A stretch of 64,000 bases of DNA. Origin: Sphingobacterium sp. LZ7M1 (lineage in GTDB: Bacteria; Bacteroidota; Bacteroidia; Sphingobacteriales; Sphingobacteriaceae). The number at the start of each line of letters is the position of its first letter. Position 1 is the first letter of the stretch. The stretch is taken from assembly GCF_024296865.1 (NCBI RefSeq), contig NZ_CP101134.1, positions 868,001 to 932,000 of the forward strand, written 5' to 3'. A program made the translations under genes and the position numbers. The notes beneath the pieces are model-generated. The model saw only the letters and a program-made list of their open reading frames with translations. It did no database searches and was not told the origin of the DNA. Of this stretch, positions 51,546-61,109 are shown in pieces.

Positions 51546-53168
51546 CTATAATTTCTTGTTTTCTACATCCCACCATAACCGAGTTCCGCCATTGTCTGGC
51601 CCTCCCAACATTTTCACGGCCTCATTTACTGCTGCACTATTGCTGTTGTATTCTCTTTCCGGATACGGCATCCTTCTTATTCCTGGGACTGTTGGGATCG
51701 TGTTGTTACTGTAGTTGACCACCACTGGGAACAAGATCGGATATCCCGAACGGCGGTACTCTGCCCAAGCTTCATCTCCGTCAGGGAACATGGAAATCCA
51801 TTTCTGTGTAATGATCCTTTCCAATTTCCTGTCCTTGCTATCGCCTTCATTCCAAGCAATGCTGATGGTGCTCAAATATGGAGAGCCAGCCTTGATATCG
51901 TTCTGTCCGGCCTTGATTGCTTTTGGATCGATGTAAGGCATAGGTTTGTCGGTAGCATTGTTTTTGTAAGCTGTTGCCTGTGCGCTCAAACCGTACATTT
52001 CAAATGATCTTTCAATCCCAGTTTCATAGTTGGTTTTGGCATTGCCTGCATTGCTCCAGCCTCTCAATGCCGCTTCTGCCTTTAAGAACCAACTCTCAGA
52101 GGATACCATTAGTTGCATCTTATTTGGTAATGGCTGTAATTTTGAATAGTTATCATATCGGCTCTTTGCATCTATGTCAATTCCGGTACGGATCCCTTTA
52201 AATTGTCCTTTGACCGCTGGGTCCGTAGCAGGTTGGAACAATTTTCCTAGACGCGGGTCTTTATAACCGCCCAGAAATGTTTCTATGCTGGCATGCATCC
52301 GTGTATCACTCCATGTCGTAGTAATGATGTTCAATGGATGGTCCGTACTTAATTTGATAAAGCAGTTATCTGCTGTGGCTTCCAATAAACCTCCGTTTTC
52401 AGGGTTCAAGGCTTTTTCACCTTCAGTTTTAGCCAATGCAGCATCCTTGAATGCGATACGAAGCGCAAGTCTTAATCGTAGGGTGTTGGCAATTCGCAAC
52501 CAGCGATCGTAATTATTATCTGTGTAAGCCAAGTCAGACTTTTTCATGGCCGCAGACACCTCTTTGCCTTTGTAAGTTTTTAGTATTGTCGTAGCGGTAT
52601 CCAGATCTTTAAAAAAGTTTTTATAGGCATCCTGCTGATTGTCATAATGGATCTGATCATTCTCATCTGGCGCATTGTATTTACTGTAGATGATAGGTCC
52701 AACCTTATCGGAGGTACGATGCATGGCAGACACTTTCAATATTTTGGCAAAGGCAAAAATGTCTTTCATTTTTTCGTCGTTCCTGGTCAGTAACTCTACT
52801 CTCGATAAGGGATTCATCGCTCGGATATACCGGTCAACCCATAAGGAAGAATACCAACCTGGCACTAAACTATAGGTCAGGTTGTTGGCATTCCCAACAA
52901 AGGGCGCCTCAGCCCCAAAATAGCCGCCATAGGCATCGCTGGTCAAGTTGTTTGAAACTTGATACTCACCTACATTTTCAGAAAGAATAGCTCGTTGTCC
53001 TTGTGCAAGGAATGAAGCGACCAAGGCAAAGTCTCCCATGGCTTCTTCATCCGTTACCCCAGCAGGGTTCGTGTTTAATTCCGTAAAGTCTTTGGTGCAG
53101 CTCATCGTCAGGAAAAGGCTGCTCAATAATATTCCTGACAGTTTATAATATGATTTTAATGTCTTCAT
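51546..53168 (-). CDS. SusD-like lipoprotein (pair 2)
   Basis: A 540-residue SusD-like protein. The signal peptide ends at lipobox TMSC (Cys24), followed by TKDFTELNTNP and a helical body with NTLRLRLALRIAF and the RMPYPEREYNSN C-terminal segment. It is the lid partner of the SusC encoded 17 bp upstream. There is no glycosidase beside this pair, so the ligand could be a glycan or another nutrient such as a peptide or siderophore-like compound. Confidence 0.93.
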   Translation of the reverse strand: MKTLKSYYKLSGILLSSLFLTMSCTKDFTELNTNPAGVTDEEAMGDFALVASFLAQGQRAILSENVGEYQVSNNLTSDAYGGYFGAEAPFVGNANNLTYSLVPGWYSSLWVDRYIRAMNPLSRVELLTRNDEKMKDIFAFAKILKVSAMHRTSDKVGPIIYSKYNAPDENDQIHYDNQQDAYKNFFKDLDTATTILKTYKGKEVSAAMKKSDLAYTDNNYDRWLRIANTLRLRLALRIAFKDAALAKTEGEKALNPENGGLLEATADNCFIKLSTDHPLNIITTTWSDTRMHASIETFLGGYKDPRLGKLFQPATDPAVKGQFKGIRTGIDIDAKSRYDNYSKLQPLPNKMQLMVSSESWFLKAEAALRGWSNAGNAKTNYETGIERSFEMYGLSAQATAYKNNATDKPMPYIDPKAIKAGQNDIKAGSPYLSTISIAWNEGDSKDRKLERIITQKWISMFPDGDEAWAEYRRSGYPILFPVVVNYSNNTIPTVPGIRRMPYPEREYNSNSAAVNEAVKMLGGPDNGGTRLWWDVENKKL

Positions 53169-53185
53169 TTCTTTTCTCTTGCTGA

Positions 53186-56100
53186 TTAAAAGGATACTTT
53201 AAGGTTCAATCCATAACTGCGGGTAGCAGGTAAGGCAAAACTATCATAGCCCTGTCCTCCAACACCGGTTGTGGTGTTGAGCTCGGGATCGTATGGTGCG
53301 TCATTACGGAAGAAAAACAAGTTTCGGCCTGTCAATGATATGGACGCGCTCTTTACACCTTTCCATTTGATAGGAAGACCATAACTCAATGAAATCTCAC
53401 GCATCCGGATATTTGTTGCATCATACACCTGGCCTTCGATAATCCCATCTCTGTTTCCTACCGCGCTATAGTAGGCCTGTGCTGGGATTTTACCTGACCA
53501 AGGGGTACCGTCCAGTTTAACGGCAGGGATATCCAACCCTCCTGCGTCCCTTGCTGCAGCACTAACCTCACTGACACCGAAGGAGTTCAAATAACCGTCG
53601 GTCACTGAGATGACCTGACCTCCAAATCGGGCATCTATCGTAAAGCTTAAACCGAATTTTCCGTAATTGATGGTATTGTTCCAGCCAACTATGGATTTAG
53701 GATTGTTATTTCCAATATATCCCTCCGGTCCAATCTGCGGCCTTCCGGTATCATCAACCACCATCACCCCATTCTCATCACGCAAGAAGGTCCTTGCCCA
53801 GAAATCTCCAAATGATCCATTTAAACGAAGCACATTGAAATTGCCGCCTACAGAATAACGTTCGCCTAGTTTGGGTGCCAGTTCCAGGATCTTATTGCGG
53901 TTTGCCGTGAAGTTCACAGACGTATTCCAGCTGAAGTTATCCTTCTTGATCGCATCAACACCCAAGGCTGCTTCAATACCCTTGTTCTGTACATTTCCGG
54001 CATTTAGGAAAACGGTCGTGAATACCTGTCCAACTGGGGCTTCGTATGAGAAATATTGATCCTTTGTGTTTGTTTTGTAAAGGGCCAAATCAAAATTGAT
54101 GCGGTCGTTCCAAAACCTTCCTTCATAGCCCACTTCATAACTTCTGCTGATCTCCGGGCGCAAAGGTAGTCCTTGGTAAGGTCCTGAAACATTTGCGTTC
54201 AAAATACCGGTTGCCAAGCTGTTTGTCGGGATGGTACTGTAAATTCCGACATCATTTCCTACTTCCGCCATGGTCAACCTTAATTTACTGTAGGTAATAA
54301 AACTTGGCATTTTGATCATGTCTGAAAGCACTGCCGATAAACCTGCTGACCAATAGAAGTATCCTTTTTTCTCCTGCGGAGTATTGGCTAGGGTTGAAGC
54401 CCAATCGTTACGTGCCGTTAAATCCAAGAATATCCTGTCCTTATAGCCCAAGTTGGTAGACGCGAACACAGATTGCAACTGGCGCCTGCTGATGGATTCA
54501 TTTAATACATTGATTGGCGCGTCCCTGTAAATATTGCTCAATAAAAACTTATTGGCCACAGCTAGTTTTAACTGATCAAGGTTCCAACCTGTGGATCTAG
54601 TATCATTGATTGAAGTTCCAGCTGTAAAGTTCAGGTCCCAATCCTCGGCAAATGTTTTGTTACCGATGAAGAGTAAATCACCATATAAAGCGGTACTTTC
54701 AGTCTGGTCACGGGTATATCGACCATTATCATCTAAAACACCTTCTATTTTCTCTCCAGAAAGAACACCTTGCGTACCGGCATAGACATGTCTTTCCCAT
54801 TTATCCCATCGCTTGTTCAGTGTACCTCTTGCACTGACTGATAACCAATCGTTGATGGTATATTTCAATTGCCCTTGGGCAATGATATTGTCACGCAATT
54901 GGAATGTTGGGTTGCGGTTCAATACCCAAAATGGATTCTGTGAATGGTGTGTACCCGTCAAACCTGCATCTGCATTGATATTCCACCAATCCTGCAGGTA
55001 TAGATTCCGCGTAGGGGATAGGTACTCATAATTGTTTTTGTATTTATCAAAATCCAAACCTCTTGGGAACAGATAAAGACCTGCAATCGGGCTAAAGTAC
55101 AAGCCAGATGTTGGACGGTTGTGGATATCCTGTCTAGAGTACATCATACTACCGTCGAAGGTTAGTTTATTATCGAAAAAATTAGTGGAATTTCTAAAGG
55201 TTGCTGAATGCTGATTAAACGAATTGGTTGGCAATATACCTTTGTTGGTGGTATTGCCATAAGAGAAATAGTTCTGCATCTTTTCAGTTCCTCCGCTCAA
55301 GGAAACGGTATTGATCAAAGTTGTTCCAGTATTATAGAATCCATCTACAGGATCTTGGAAAGAACCTTTCTCACCCCAGCTCTCTTCTGATCCCTCTGTT
55401 GTCTGGCCATAGCGGTATTGTAACTTCGGAAGGTAGAAAGCTTGGTCAGCCGTAATGCTTGAGGATACATCGATTTTCAGATTACCTTCAGCACCTTTTT
55501 TGGTGGTGATCATGATGGCACCATTTGCACCTTGGCTACCGTAAAGGGCAGAGGCAGAGGCTCCTTTCAAGACGTTGATGCTCAGGATATCATCTGCATT
55601 CAGGGTACTCAGGATATCTCCACGGTCTGGCCCGCCACCAAAAGCTCCTTCAGATCCCGATCCACCTGTATTGGTAATCGGCAAACCATCGATCACATAA
55701 AGTGGCTGGTTGTTCCGGTTGGATTTAAAACCACGGAGGACGATATTGACCGAACCTCCGATACCCGAAGAACTTCGGTTGATCTGCATCCCAGAGACCT
55801 TCCCTGTCAAGTTATTCATCGGATTGGCATCCTTGACTTTGGTCAGGTCTTCCCCTTTAACCGTTTGGGTAGAGTAGGTTAAACTTTTTGATTTTCGCTG
55901 TACTCCCAAGGCCGTGACAACGACATCATCAATCCTTGCGGTCTGTGCGGTCATGGAAATGGAAATAACGGAGTCTGTTGCTGTTATAGCCTGTTTCACT
56001 GTGTTATAGCCTAATACACTGATGGTCAGGTTTACAGCACCTGCAGGAATTTCTAAACTGAAAGCTCCGGAATCATCGGTTTGAGTTGCCTTTTTACTGG

Positions 56101-56239
56101 CGTCTAAACGGACTGTCGCGCCGACTATAGGTGATTTCGTCTGTTCGTCAACAACGTTTCCTTTTACTGTTCGATCCTGTCCATAAGATAATTGTATAGC
56201 AAATAGCCATAAAAATAGATGGGTTAGTGTTTTATACAT
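53186..56239 (-). CDS. SusC/RagA-type TonB-dependent transporter (pair 2)
   Basis: A 1017-residue SusC. A signal peptide (cut near SYGQ, residue 21) precedes the CarboxypepD_reg-like domain (about 24-100, GNVVDEQTKSPIVGATV), a TonB-box-like DDVVVTALGVQ (about 105), a plug with VIDGLPI and GSQGANGAIMITT, and the barrel, which ends LKVSF. It lacks an N-terminal STN domain, so no direct anti-sigma signalling is expected. Its gene is the first of a two-gene operon with SusD. A palindrome lies just upstream of the start. Confidence 0.94.
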   Translation of the reverse strand: MYKTLTHLFLWLFAIQLSYGQDRTVKGNVVDEQTKSPIVGATVRLDASKKATQTDDSGAFSLEIPAGAVNLTISVLGYNTVKQAITATDSVISISMTAQTARIDDVVVTALGVQRKSKSLTYSTQTVKGEDLTKVKDANPMNNLTGKVSGMQINRSSSGIGGSVNIVLRGFKSNRNNQPLYVIDGLPITNTGGSGSEGAFGGGPDRGDILSTLNADDILSINVLKGASASALYGSQGANGAIMITTKKGAEGNLKIDVSSSITADQAFYLPKLQYRYGQTTEGSEESWGEKGSFQDPVDGFYNTGTTLINTVSLSGGTEKMQNYFSYGNTTNKGILPTNSFNQHSATFRNSTNFFDNKLTFDGSMMYSRQDIHNRPTSGLYFSPIAGLYLFPRGLDFDKYKNNYEYLSPTRNLYLQDWWNINADAGLTGTHHSQNPFWVLNRNPTFQLRDNIIAQGQLKYTINDWLSVSARGTLNKRWDKWERHVYAGTQGVLSGEKIEGVLDDNGRYTRDQTESTALYGDLLFIGNKTFAEDWDLNFTAGTSINDTRSTGWNLDQLKLAVANKFLLSNIYRDAPINVLNESISRRQLQSVFASTNLGYKDRIFLDLTARNDWASTLANTPQEKKGYFYWSAGLSAVLSDMIKMPSFITYSKLRLTMAEVGNDVGIYSTIPTNSLATGILNANVSGPYQGLPLRPEISRSYEVGYEGRFWNDRINFDLALYKTNTKDQYFSYEAPVGQVFTTVFLNAGNVQNKGIEAALGVDAIKKDNFSWNTSVNFTANRNKILELAPKLGERYSVGGNFNVLRLNGSFGDFWARTFLRDENGVMVVDDTGRPQIGPEGYIGNNNPKSIVGWNNTINYGKFGLSFTIDARFGGQVISVTDGYLNSFGVSEVSAAARDAGGLDIPAVKLDGTPWSGKIPAQAYYSAVGNRDGIIEGQVYDATNIRMREISLSYGLPIKWKGVKSASISLTGRNLFFFRNDAPYDPELNTTTGVGGQGYDSFALPATRSYGLNLKVSF

Positions 56240-56615
56240 AATATAAGTTTAAGTATGAGATATCATTGTAACGGCAATGATACAATTGATACAAAAACGA
56301 ACATATTTTGGATATATTTTGTCTAATTATGTTAAATCTTATTGAATATAGGTGAATATCAGAGGTTGGTAGTATTATATAATTGATAGTTAATCAATTA
56401 GAAAAATTTCTATTTTTTGAAATATTATTATTCCATCTCATTTTTTATAGCTTATGCTTTTTGATGTTTAAAAATATTATCGATTGATGTAAAATTATTA
56501 ACTATTATGGTATGAAATTTGGGTGGTGATTTATTCATATTGAAGATAAAATAGAGAAAAGGCCAACTCTCTACTCCAAAAATTATACTTAATTTAACAA
56601 TTAAATAATTCAATT
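56240..56615. other. Intergenic region between susC 2 and the VOC gene
   Basis: 376 bp, very A/T-rich, with divergent genes at each end. It holds TATCATTG-6 nt-CAATGATA at 56261-56282, 22 nt upstream of the susC start, which may be an operator. I found no consensus promoter or gene. Confidence 0.4.
56261..56282. repeat. 8-bp inverted repeat upstream of susC 2
   Basis: TATCATTG and CAATGATA are exact reverse complements with a 6-nt spacer, 22 nt before the susC ATG. The position suits a repressor site or an mRNA hairpin. Confidence 0.45.
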
Positions 56616-56972
56616 ATGTTAACAGCTGCTTGCCCCAAATTACCCATGCGCGTAAAGACCGTAACCAAAGACTTTTACGTTCAGCAATTAGGTTTTCAAG
56701 AAATTGGTTTTGCAAATTTTGAAAGCTATATGATCCTGAAAAAAGATGATGCAGAACTTCATTTCTTTATCTTTTTGGATCTTGTTCCCGAAGAAAATTA
56801 TGGTCAGGTTTATATCCGTGTGAACCATATCGAAGAGCTTTACCAAGAATTGATTGACCGTGGCGTCAACATTCATCCTAATGGAAGCTTAACGGAAAAA
56901 CCTTGGGGACAGAAAGAATTCGCTATCCTCGATCCTGACAGTAACCTAATTACCTTTGGGCAAGCTATTTAA
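56616..56972 (+). CDS. VOC-superfamily protein (glyoxalase/bleomycin-resistance-like)
   Basis: A 118-residue single-domain VOC protein, the length of bleomycin-binding proteins. The repeated beta-alpha-beta-beta-beta layout is evident: PKLPMRVKTVTKDFYVQQLGF, then AELHFFIF, RVNHIEELYQELIDRGVN and EFAILDPDSNLITFG. The FxxxLGF and DPDGN-like turns are standard. It may bind a metal or sequester an aromatic compound; resistance to bleomycin is not shown. Monocistronic, with a 79-bp gap to the epimerase gene. Confidence 0.85.
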   Translation: MLTAACPKLPMRVKTVTKDFYVQQLGFQEIGFANFESYMILKKDDAELHFFIFLDLVPEENYGQVYIRVNHIEELYQELIDRGVNIHPNGSLTEKPWGQKEFAILDPDSNLITFGQAI

Positions 56973-56986
56973 TCTGTTTTCATTTT

Positions 56987-57000
56987 TTACCAATTGGTAA
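56987..57000. repeat. 14-bp perfect palindrome before the epimerase gene
   Basis: TTACCAATTGGTAA reads the same on both strands and sits 51 bp before the epimerase ATG. It is a likely operator for a dimeric regulator of the epimerase and Crp/Fnr genes. Confidence 0.5.
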
Positions 57001-57051
57001 TTGAGGGCATCGGATTGTTCAGGTACTTTGTATTAATCAAATTTCAAAGTC

Positions 57052-58080
57052 ATGAACAAATCAAAAGTATTATTGACAGGAGTGACCGGTTTCTTGGGTT
57101 CTCATACAGCTATTGAATTGCTCAACAGAGGATATCAGGTTACAGGGTCTCTACGGGACATGAAACGTGCAGACGCTATACAGCACGTAATCGCCAAACA
57201 TACCCAGAGTATAAATAACCTATCTTTTGTACAGGCAGACCTGCTCGATAAAGGAGCATGGTTAAAAGCTTGCGAAAATCAGGATTTTGTCATCCATGCA
57301 GCTTCTCCATTCCCGCGAGAACTACCTAAGGATGAGCATGAATTAATCATCCCAGCAAAAGAGGGGACATTGAATGTTCTTCAAGCTGCCAAGCATAACC
57401 ATGTAAAAAGAGTGGTTTTGGTATCCTCCATTTCCACAGTGGTATATGGAAAACAAACTGATGAAATGGACAGGGTTTTTACTGAGGAGCACTGGACCGA
57501 TGAAAGCGATAAACAGGATACTGCTCCGTATATGAGGAGCAAGACCATTGCTGAAAAAGCTGCATGGAACTTTATCAAAGAAGAAGGCAAGGGGATGGAA
57601 CTGGTAAGCATTCTTCCGGGTGCCATGTTAGGACCTGTGTTGGAGGAGGATTATGGTACCTCCGCCAATATTATCGTTAAGATCTTATCAGGTAGCATGC
57701 CTGCCATGCCAAAAATAGGATTTGAAATAGTTGATGTGCGTTCCGTTGCAAAATTATTGGTAGATGCGATGGAACTGGAAAATGCTGCTGGAAATAGATA
57801 TATGGCAAGTGAAGGTCACATGTCGATGAAGGAGCTAGCTGAAGTCCTAAAAACCCATTTCCCTGACAGGAAAATCAGTACCGCCAACCTCCCTAATTTT
57901 TTGGCTAGAATAATGTCAATTTTTGAACCTGCCTTAAAACCTGTATTATTGGATTTGGGTTTAAAAAGAAAGGTAGATGCTTCCAAAGCCAAAAGGGAAT
58001 TAGGTTGGAAAGGACATTCGATGGAGAAGGCCATTTTAGATTGTGCAAATAGTGTTATAGAACTAGGAATCGTTAAGTAA
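57052..58080 (+). CDS. NAD(P)-dependent epimerase/dihydroflavonol-4-reductase-like protein
   Basis: A 342-residue extended SDR protein. The cofactor motif GVTGFLGSH is at the N-terminus, and HAASPFPRE and the YMRSK active-site Tyr-xxx-Lys are visible, matching the dihydroflavonol reductase/cinnamoyl-CoA reductase branch. The substrate is unknown. Its stop codon is directly joined to the ATG of the Crp/Fnr gene, so the two are one unit. The palindrome at 56987-57000 lies in its leader. Confidence 0.88.
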   Translation: MNKSKVLLTGVTGFLGSHTAIELLNRGYQVTGSLRDMKRADAIQHVIAKHTQSINNLSFVQADLLDKGAWLKACENQDFVIHAASPFPRELPKDEHELIIPAKEGTLNVLQAAKHNHVKRVVLVSSISTVVYGKQTDEMDRVFTEEHWTDESDKQDTAPYMRSKTIAEKAAWNFIKEEGKGMELVSILPGAMLGPVLEEDYGTSANIIVKILSGSMPAMPKIGFEIVDVRSVAKLLVDAMELENAAGNRYMASEGHMSMKELAEVLKTHFPDRKISTANLPNFLARIMSIFEPALKPVLLDLGLKRKVDASKAKRELGWKGHSMEKAILDCANSVIELGIVK

Positions 58081-58662
58081 ATGCAAAGGTTAAAATCCAT
58101 ATTGAGATTTGGGGCAATACTCTCTGATGCAGACATCGAGGTCATTGCCTCCAACTTCAAGCAGAAACAGTTAGCGGCGTCCGATTATTTTTTGGAAATA
58201 GGACAGATTGCTCACGAAATCGCTTTTATTGAATCCGGTATCGTCAGGATTTTTAAACCTGATCATGAAGGGAATGAAATCACCAAGTATTTCTTTAAGG
58301 AGAATCAATTCTTTGTTGATCTGGAAAGTTACTATTCCAGTATTCCGGCGAGTGAAGCTTTCCAGGCAGTGGTCGAAACAGAAATATATGCTATCCATAA
58401 GTTGGTTGTAGAAAGATTATGCCAAGAGATCCCCAATTTCTTTATCTTCCTCAAAACGATTACAGAAGCCACATTGTTGAATAAGATTAAAGACAATGAT
58501 TTTTTAAATTTTGGCAATTCTAAAACCAAGTACCTTGAATTTGTTAAACGATATCCTCAACTAGCTTTACAGGTTCCGCAACAATATATCGCTTCCTACC
58601 TTAAAATCACCCCGCAATCCTTGAGCAGGATAAGACGCGAACTTGCCCAGCCAAAACAATAA
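58081..58662 (+). CDS. Crp/Fnr-family transcription regulator
   Basis: A 193-residue regulator with an N-terminal cyclic-nucleotide-binding-like beta roll (about 15-115) and a C-terminal helix-turn-helix (YIASYLKITPQSLSRIRREL). There are no Cys residues placed for an Fnr iron-sulfur cluster, so redox sensing of that kind is unlikely. The ATG is immediately after the epimerase stop codon. The next gene is a cbb3-like oxidase on the same strand, so this regulator could act on it; that is only proximity. Confidence 0.9.
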   Translation: MQRLKSILRFGAILSDADIEVIASNFKQKQLAASDYFLEIGQIAHEIAFIESGIVRIFKPDHEGNEITKYFFKENQFFVDLESYYSSIPASEAFQAVVETEIYAIHKLVVERLCQEIPNFFIFLKTITEATLLNKIKDNDFLNFGNSKTKYLEFVKRYPQLALQVPQQYIASYLKITPQSLSRIRRELAQPKQ

Positions 58663-58740
58663 ATTCCGCTTAATCCTTCTGAAAATAGGATTGGTGTTTT
58701 TGTAAATCATTTATAAACAGTGTCGTTTAAATTTCTTTGC

Positions 58741-58774
58741 AATTAATAAAAGATAAATTTGTCTTTTATTAATT
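58741..58774 (+). promoter_or_regulatory. 13-bp inverted repeat around a -7 box upstream of the oxidase operon
   Basis: AATTAATAAAAGA and TCTTTTATTAATT are exact reverse complements flanking the octamer TAAATTTG, a perfect TAnnTTTG -7 box (58754-58761). TTTC at 58732-58735 is a weak -33 element. Transcription from here would leave about 190 nt before ccoN. The symmetry covering the promoter suggests repressor binding; a structural role in RNA is also possible. The rest of the 300-bp gap 58663-58962 shows nothing else. Confidence 0.6.
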
Positions 58775-58962
58775 CAAGTCTTAACTTTGTTCAATTAAGT
58801 CATTGAATTGTTCAAATAAATCCAAGCGAGGGTAGGTTGCATTCCAGCAATACTTTTACGACTTCCTGAAAACTAACATTTTCATCAAATCGCGAATTCT
58901 TCAAATTCATTTTATTTAAGAATATGGCTTAATCTAAATTCAAAGATCATATCGAATTTAAC

Positions 58963-61098
58963 ATGAATTCTATTTTAACTCTTAATTTAATCCTTTCGGA
59001 CGGTAATTCAGTCCAAGATTTACTCACACAATCCATTTTTTTCCATTCTAAGATCAGTCCGGTTGAGTTTTGGATAGGTTTTCTACTGCTAGTTTTCCTT
59101 TCCATCCTCATTGTGGTTCTCCTTTTGATCGATCGCATTAAACAGGTCAGCACCTTTCTCTTAAAAGAGAAATCCAAACGGAATGTTAATCTTTGGAAAA
59201 ACTCACTCAAGAAAATGAACTCCAGCCAAATTGCGCGAATTATCAAGCAAAAGAGCAGGCAGGAGCTGAAATCTTGGTTACTGGCCTTTTTCCTCATTGG
59301 AACATCCTTGTTCCCCCTGGAATCCTTAGCGCAGACTGTTTCCATTGATGGTACCAGTGAATCCATCTGGTCTAAGGCAGGCGTTATTATCACCTTAGTG
59401 TTGCTCTTGATACCGACCATTTTCATTCTAGTTTTATTGTTCGTCAGAATCAATCGGAGGTTATCTAAGTTGAACATTAACGCTCAAAGAGAGGAAGCAA
59501 AAGTAATTGTCCAAGAATTGGAAAACAGGCCTTTAGCTGAGGTTGAAAAAGAACTATTAGCCTTTCAGGAAGCTGCTGATTATAGATTGAAAGCTGATGT
59601 ACTGTCTGGTTCCAATCAAGCGGTGGATCCCAAAGGGCTATTGTCCATTAATGAAAACCATGGAATCCCGATCGTATCCAAAAAGAAAAGATCAACCGAT
59701 AGGACCAACTTTGACGTGGACCTATCCAAGATGGTCAACTGGTACTTGATATCGGCAACCGTTTGGTTGGTATTTGGAACCACCATCGGTGAATACCTCG
59801 GTTTTAAATTCGTCGCTCCAGACATGGAGAGTTTTAGCTGGCTTAGCTTCGGGAGGTTAAGGCCAGTCCATACCAATGCCGTCTTCTGGGGATGGGCATC
59901 CCTAGCCATGATCGGTTTAGGTTATTATGTGGTCCCAAGGGTCAGTAACACCAAACTCTATAGCTTAAAACTAGGCTGGTACAGCCTTGTTTTGATCAAT
60001 GTCTGTGTGTTCGTGGGAACCATTTCCCTGATGGCAGGAATTAACAATAGCGGAGGCGAGTATAGGGAATATATCTGGCCTATTATGTTGCTGTTTGGAA
60101 TTGCATTGGTTTTGACACTAATCAATTATTATAAAACCATTGCAAAAAGGACAACTCGGGAAATTTATATATCAAACTGGTATATAGTCGCTGCGGTAAT
60201 CTTTACTATTGTGATTAGCCTAGCAGCCTATTTGCCTTTTTGGCAGAATGGCCTCGGAGAGACAATCATTCAAGGCTATTACATGCACCAAGGTGTCGGT
60301 ATGTGGTTTATGCTTTTTTGTCTAGGCCTCGTGTACTATTTCCTTCCACAGCAACTCAATAGGCCTATTTATTCCTATAGTTTAGGGATTCTTGCGTTTT
60401 GGACACAGATTTTATTCTATACGCTGATCGGAAGCCACCACTTTGTGTTCAGCTCCATTCCCTGGTGGTTACAGACGGTTGCTATTGTCGGAAGTGCCGG
60501 TATGGCCATTCCCGTTATTGCCGGAACGACCAACTTCCTCATGACCTTTAAAGGATCCTGGTATAAATTGGGCGATAGTTATATCCTTCCATTTTTCTTG
60601 GTCGGCATCATCTTTTATTTCACCGGATCGATGCAAGGTACCGCCGAAGCCTTCCGCGAAACCAACTTGATCTGGCACTTTACTGACTTTACCGTTGCCC
60701 ATTCCCACCTAACCATGTACGGCATTATCAGCTTTTTCTTGTGGGCATCCATATATACCATCGTACCGCGATTTACTGGAAGAGAGGCACCCCAAATCAG
60801 TATTGGAGCCCATTTCTGGTTCGCTTTCATCGGAATGTTGATGTATACCGTACCATTGATGTATGGATCCACCCTGAAAGGAATTATGTGGTTAGAAGGC
60901 AAGCCATTTATCGATGGTGTGGCCTTTATGGCGCCTTACTGGTTATGGAGAGCCATCGGAGGTAGTCTGATGTGGCTGTCGCACCTCATTTTCGCCTATA
61001 ACTTATATAAGATGATGGCTGATGTAAAAGAATTAGACATTGCTGAAGAAATTACAAGCCAATTTGAAAACCAATCAACTATTAAAGTTCAAAAATAA
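58963..61098 (+). CDS. CcoN-like heme-copper oxidase subunit I with a 240-residue N-terminal membrane extension
   Basis: A 711-residue protein. The C-terminal part (about 255-700) is a cbb3-type subunit I: RPVHTNAVFWGW (His303), a CuB His442 in YYMHQGVG, Tyr486 six residues before the His492-His493 pair (FYTLIGSHH), and the heme ligands His580 and His582 in VAHSHLTMYG. So the heme-copper centre and the cross-link Tyr look intact. The N-terminal 240 residues are unusual: TM segments near 35-55, 105-115 (continuing to a SLAQ signal-like cut) and 140-162, then a charged stretch, similar to the N-terminal part of CcoP-type proteins. Gln558 stands where classical CcoN has a conserved Glu (FEGP becomes MQGT). 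It leads a four-gene operon, 11 bp before the next gene. Confidence 0.85.
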   Translation: MNSILTLNLILSDGNSVQDLLTQSIFFHSKISPVEFWIGFLLLVFLSILIVVLLLIDRIKQVSTFLLKEKSKRNVNLWKNSLKKMNSSQIARIIKQKSRQELKSWLLAFFLIGTSLFPLESLAQTVSIDGTSESIWSKAGVIITLVLLLIPTIFILVLLFVRINRRLSKLNINAQREEAKVIVQELENRPLAEVEKELLAFQEAADYRLKADVLSGSNQAVDPKGLLSINENHGIPIVSKKKRSTDRTNFDVDLSKMVNWYLISATVWLVFGTTIGEYLGFKFVAPDMESFSWLSFGRLRPVHTNAVFWGWASLAMIGLGYYVVPRVSNTKLYSLKLGWYSLVLINVCVFVGTISLMAGINNSGGEYREYIWPIMLLFGIALVLTLINYYKTIAKRTTREIYISNWYIVAAVIFTIVISLAAYLPFWQNGLGETIIQGYYMHQGVGMWFMLFCLGLVYYFLPQQLNRPIYSYSLGILAFWTQILFYTLIGSHHFVFSSIPWWLQTVAIVGSAGMAIPVIAGTTNFLMTFKGSWYKLGDSYILPFFLVGIIFYFTGSMQGTAEAFRETNLIWHFTDFTVAHSHLTMYGIISFFLWASIYTIVPRFTGREAPQISIGAHFWFAFIGMLMYTVPLMYGSTLKGIMWLEGKPFIDGVAFMAPYWLWRAIGGSLMWLSHLIFAYNLYKMMADVKELDIAEEITSQFENQSTIKVQK

Positions 61099-61109
61099 AA
61101 TAAACGATC

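Noticed and set aside
58947..59477. 176-codon open frame on the minus strand under the N-terminal extension of the CcoN-like gene
   Set aside because: It lies wholly opposite a clearly coding membrane region; long antisense frames are common there because of codon bias. No start context or known domain.
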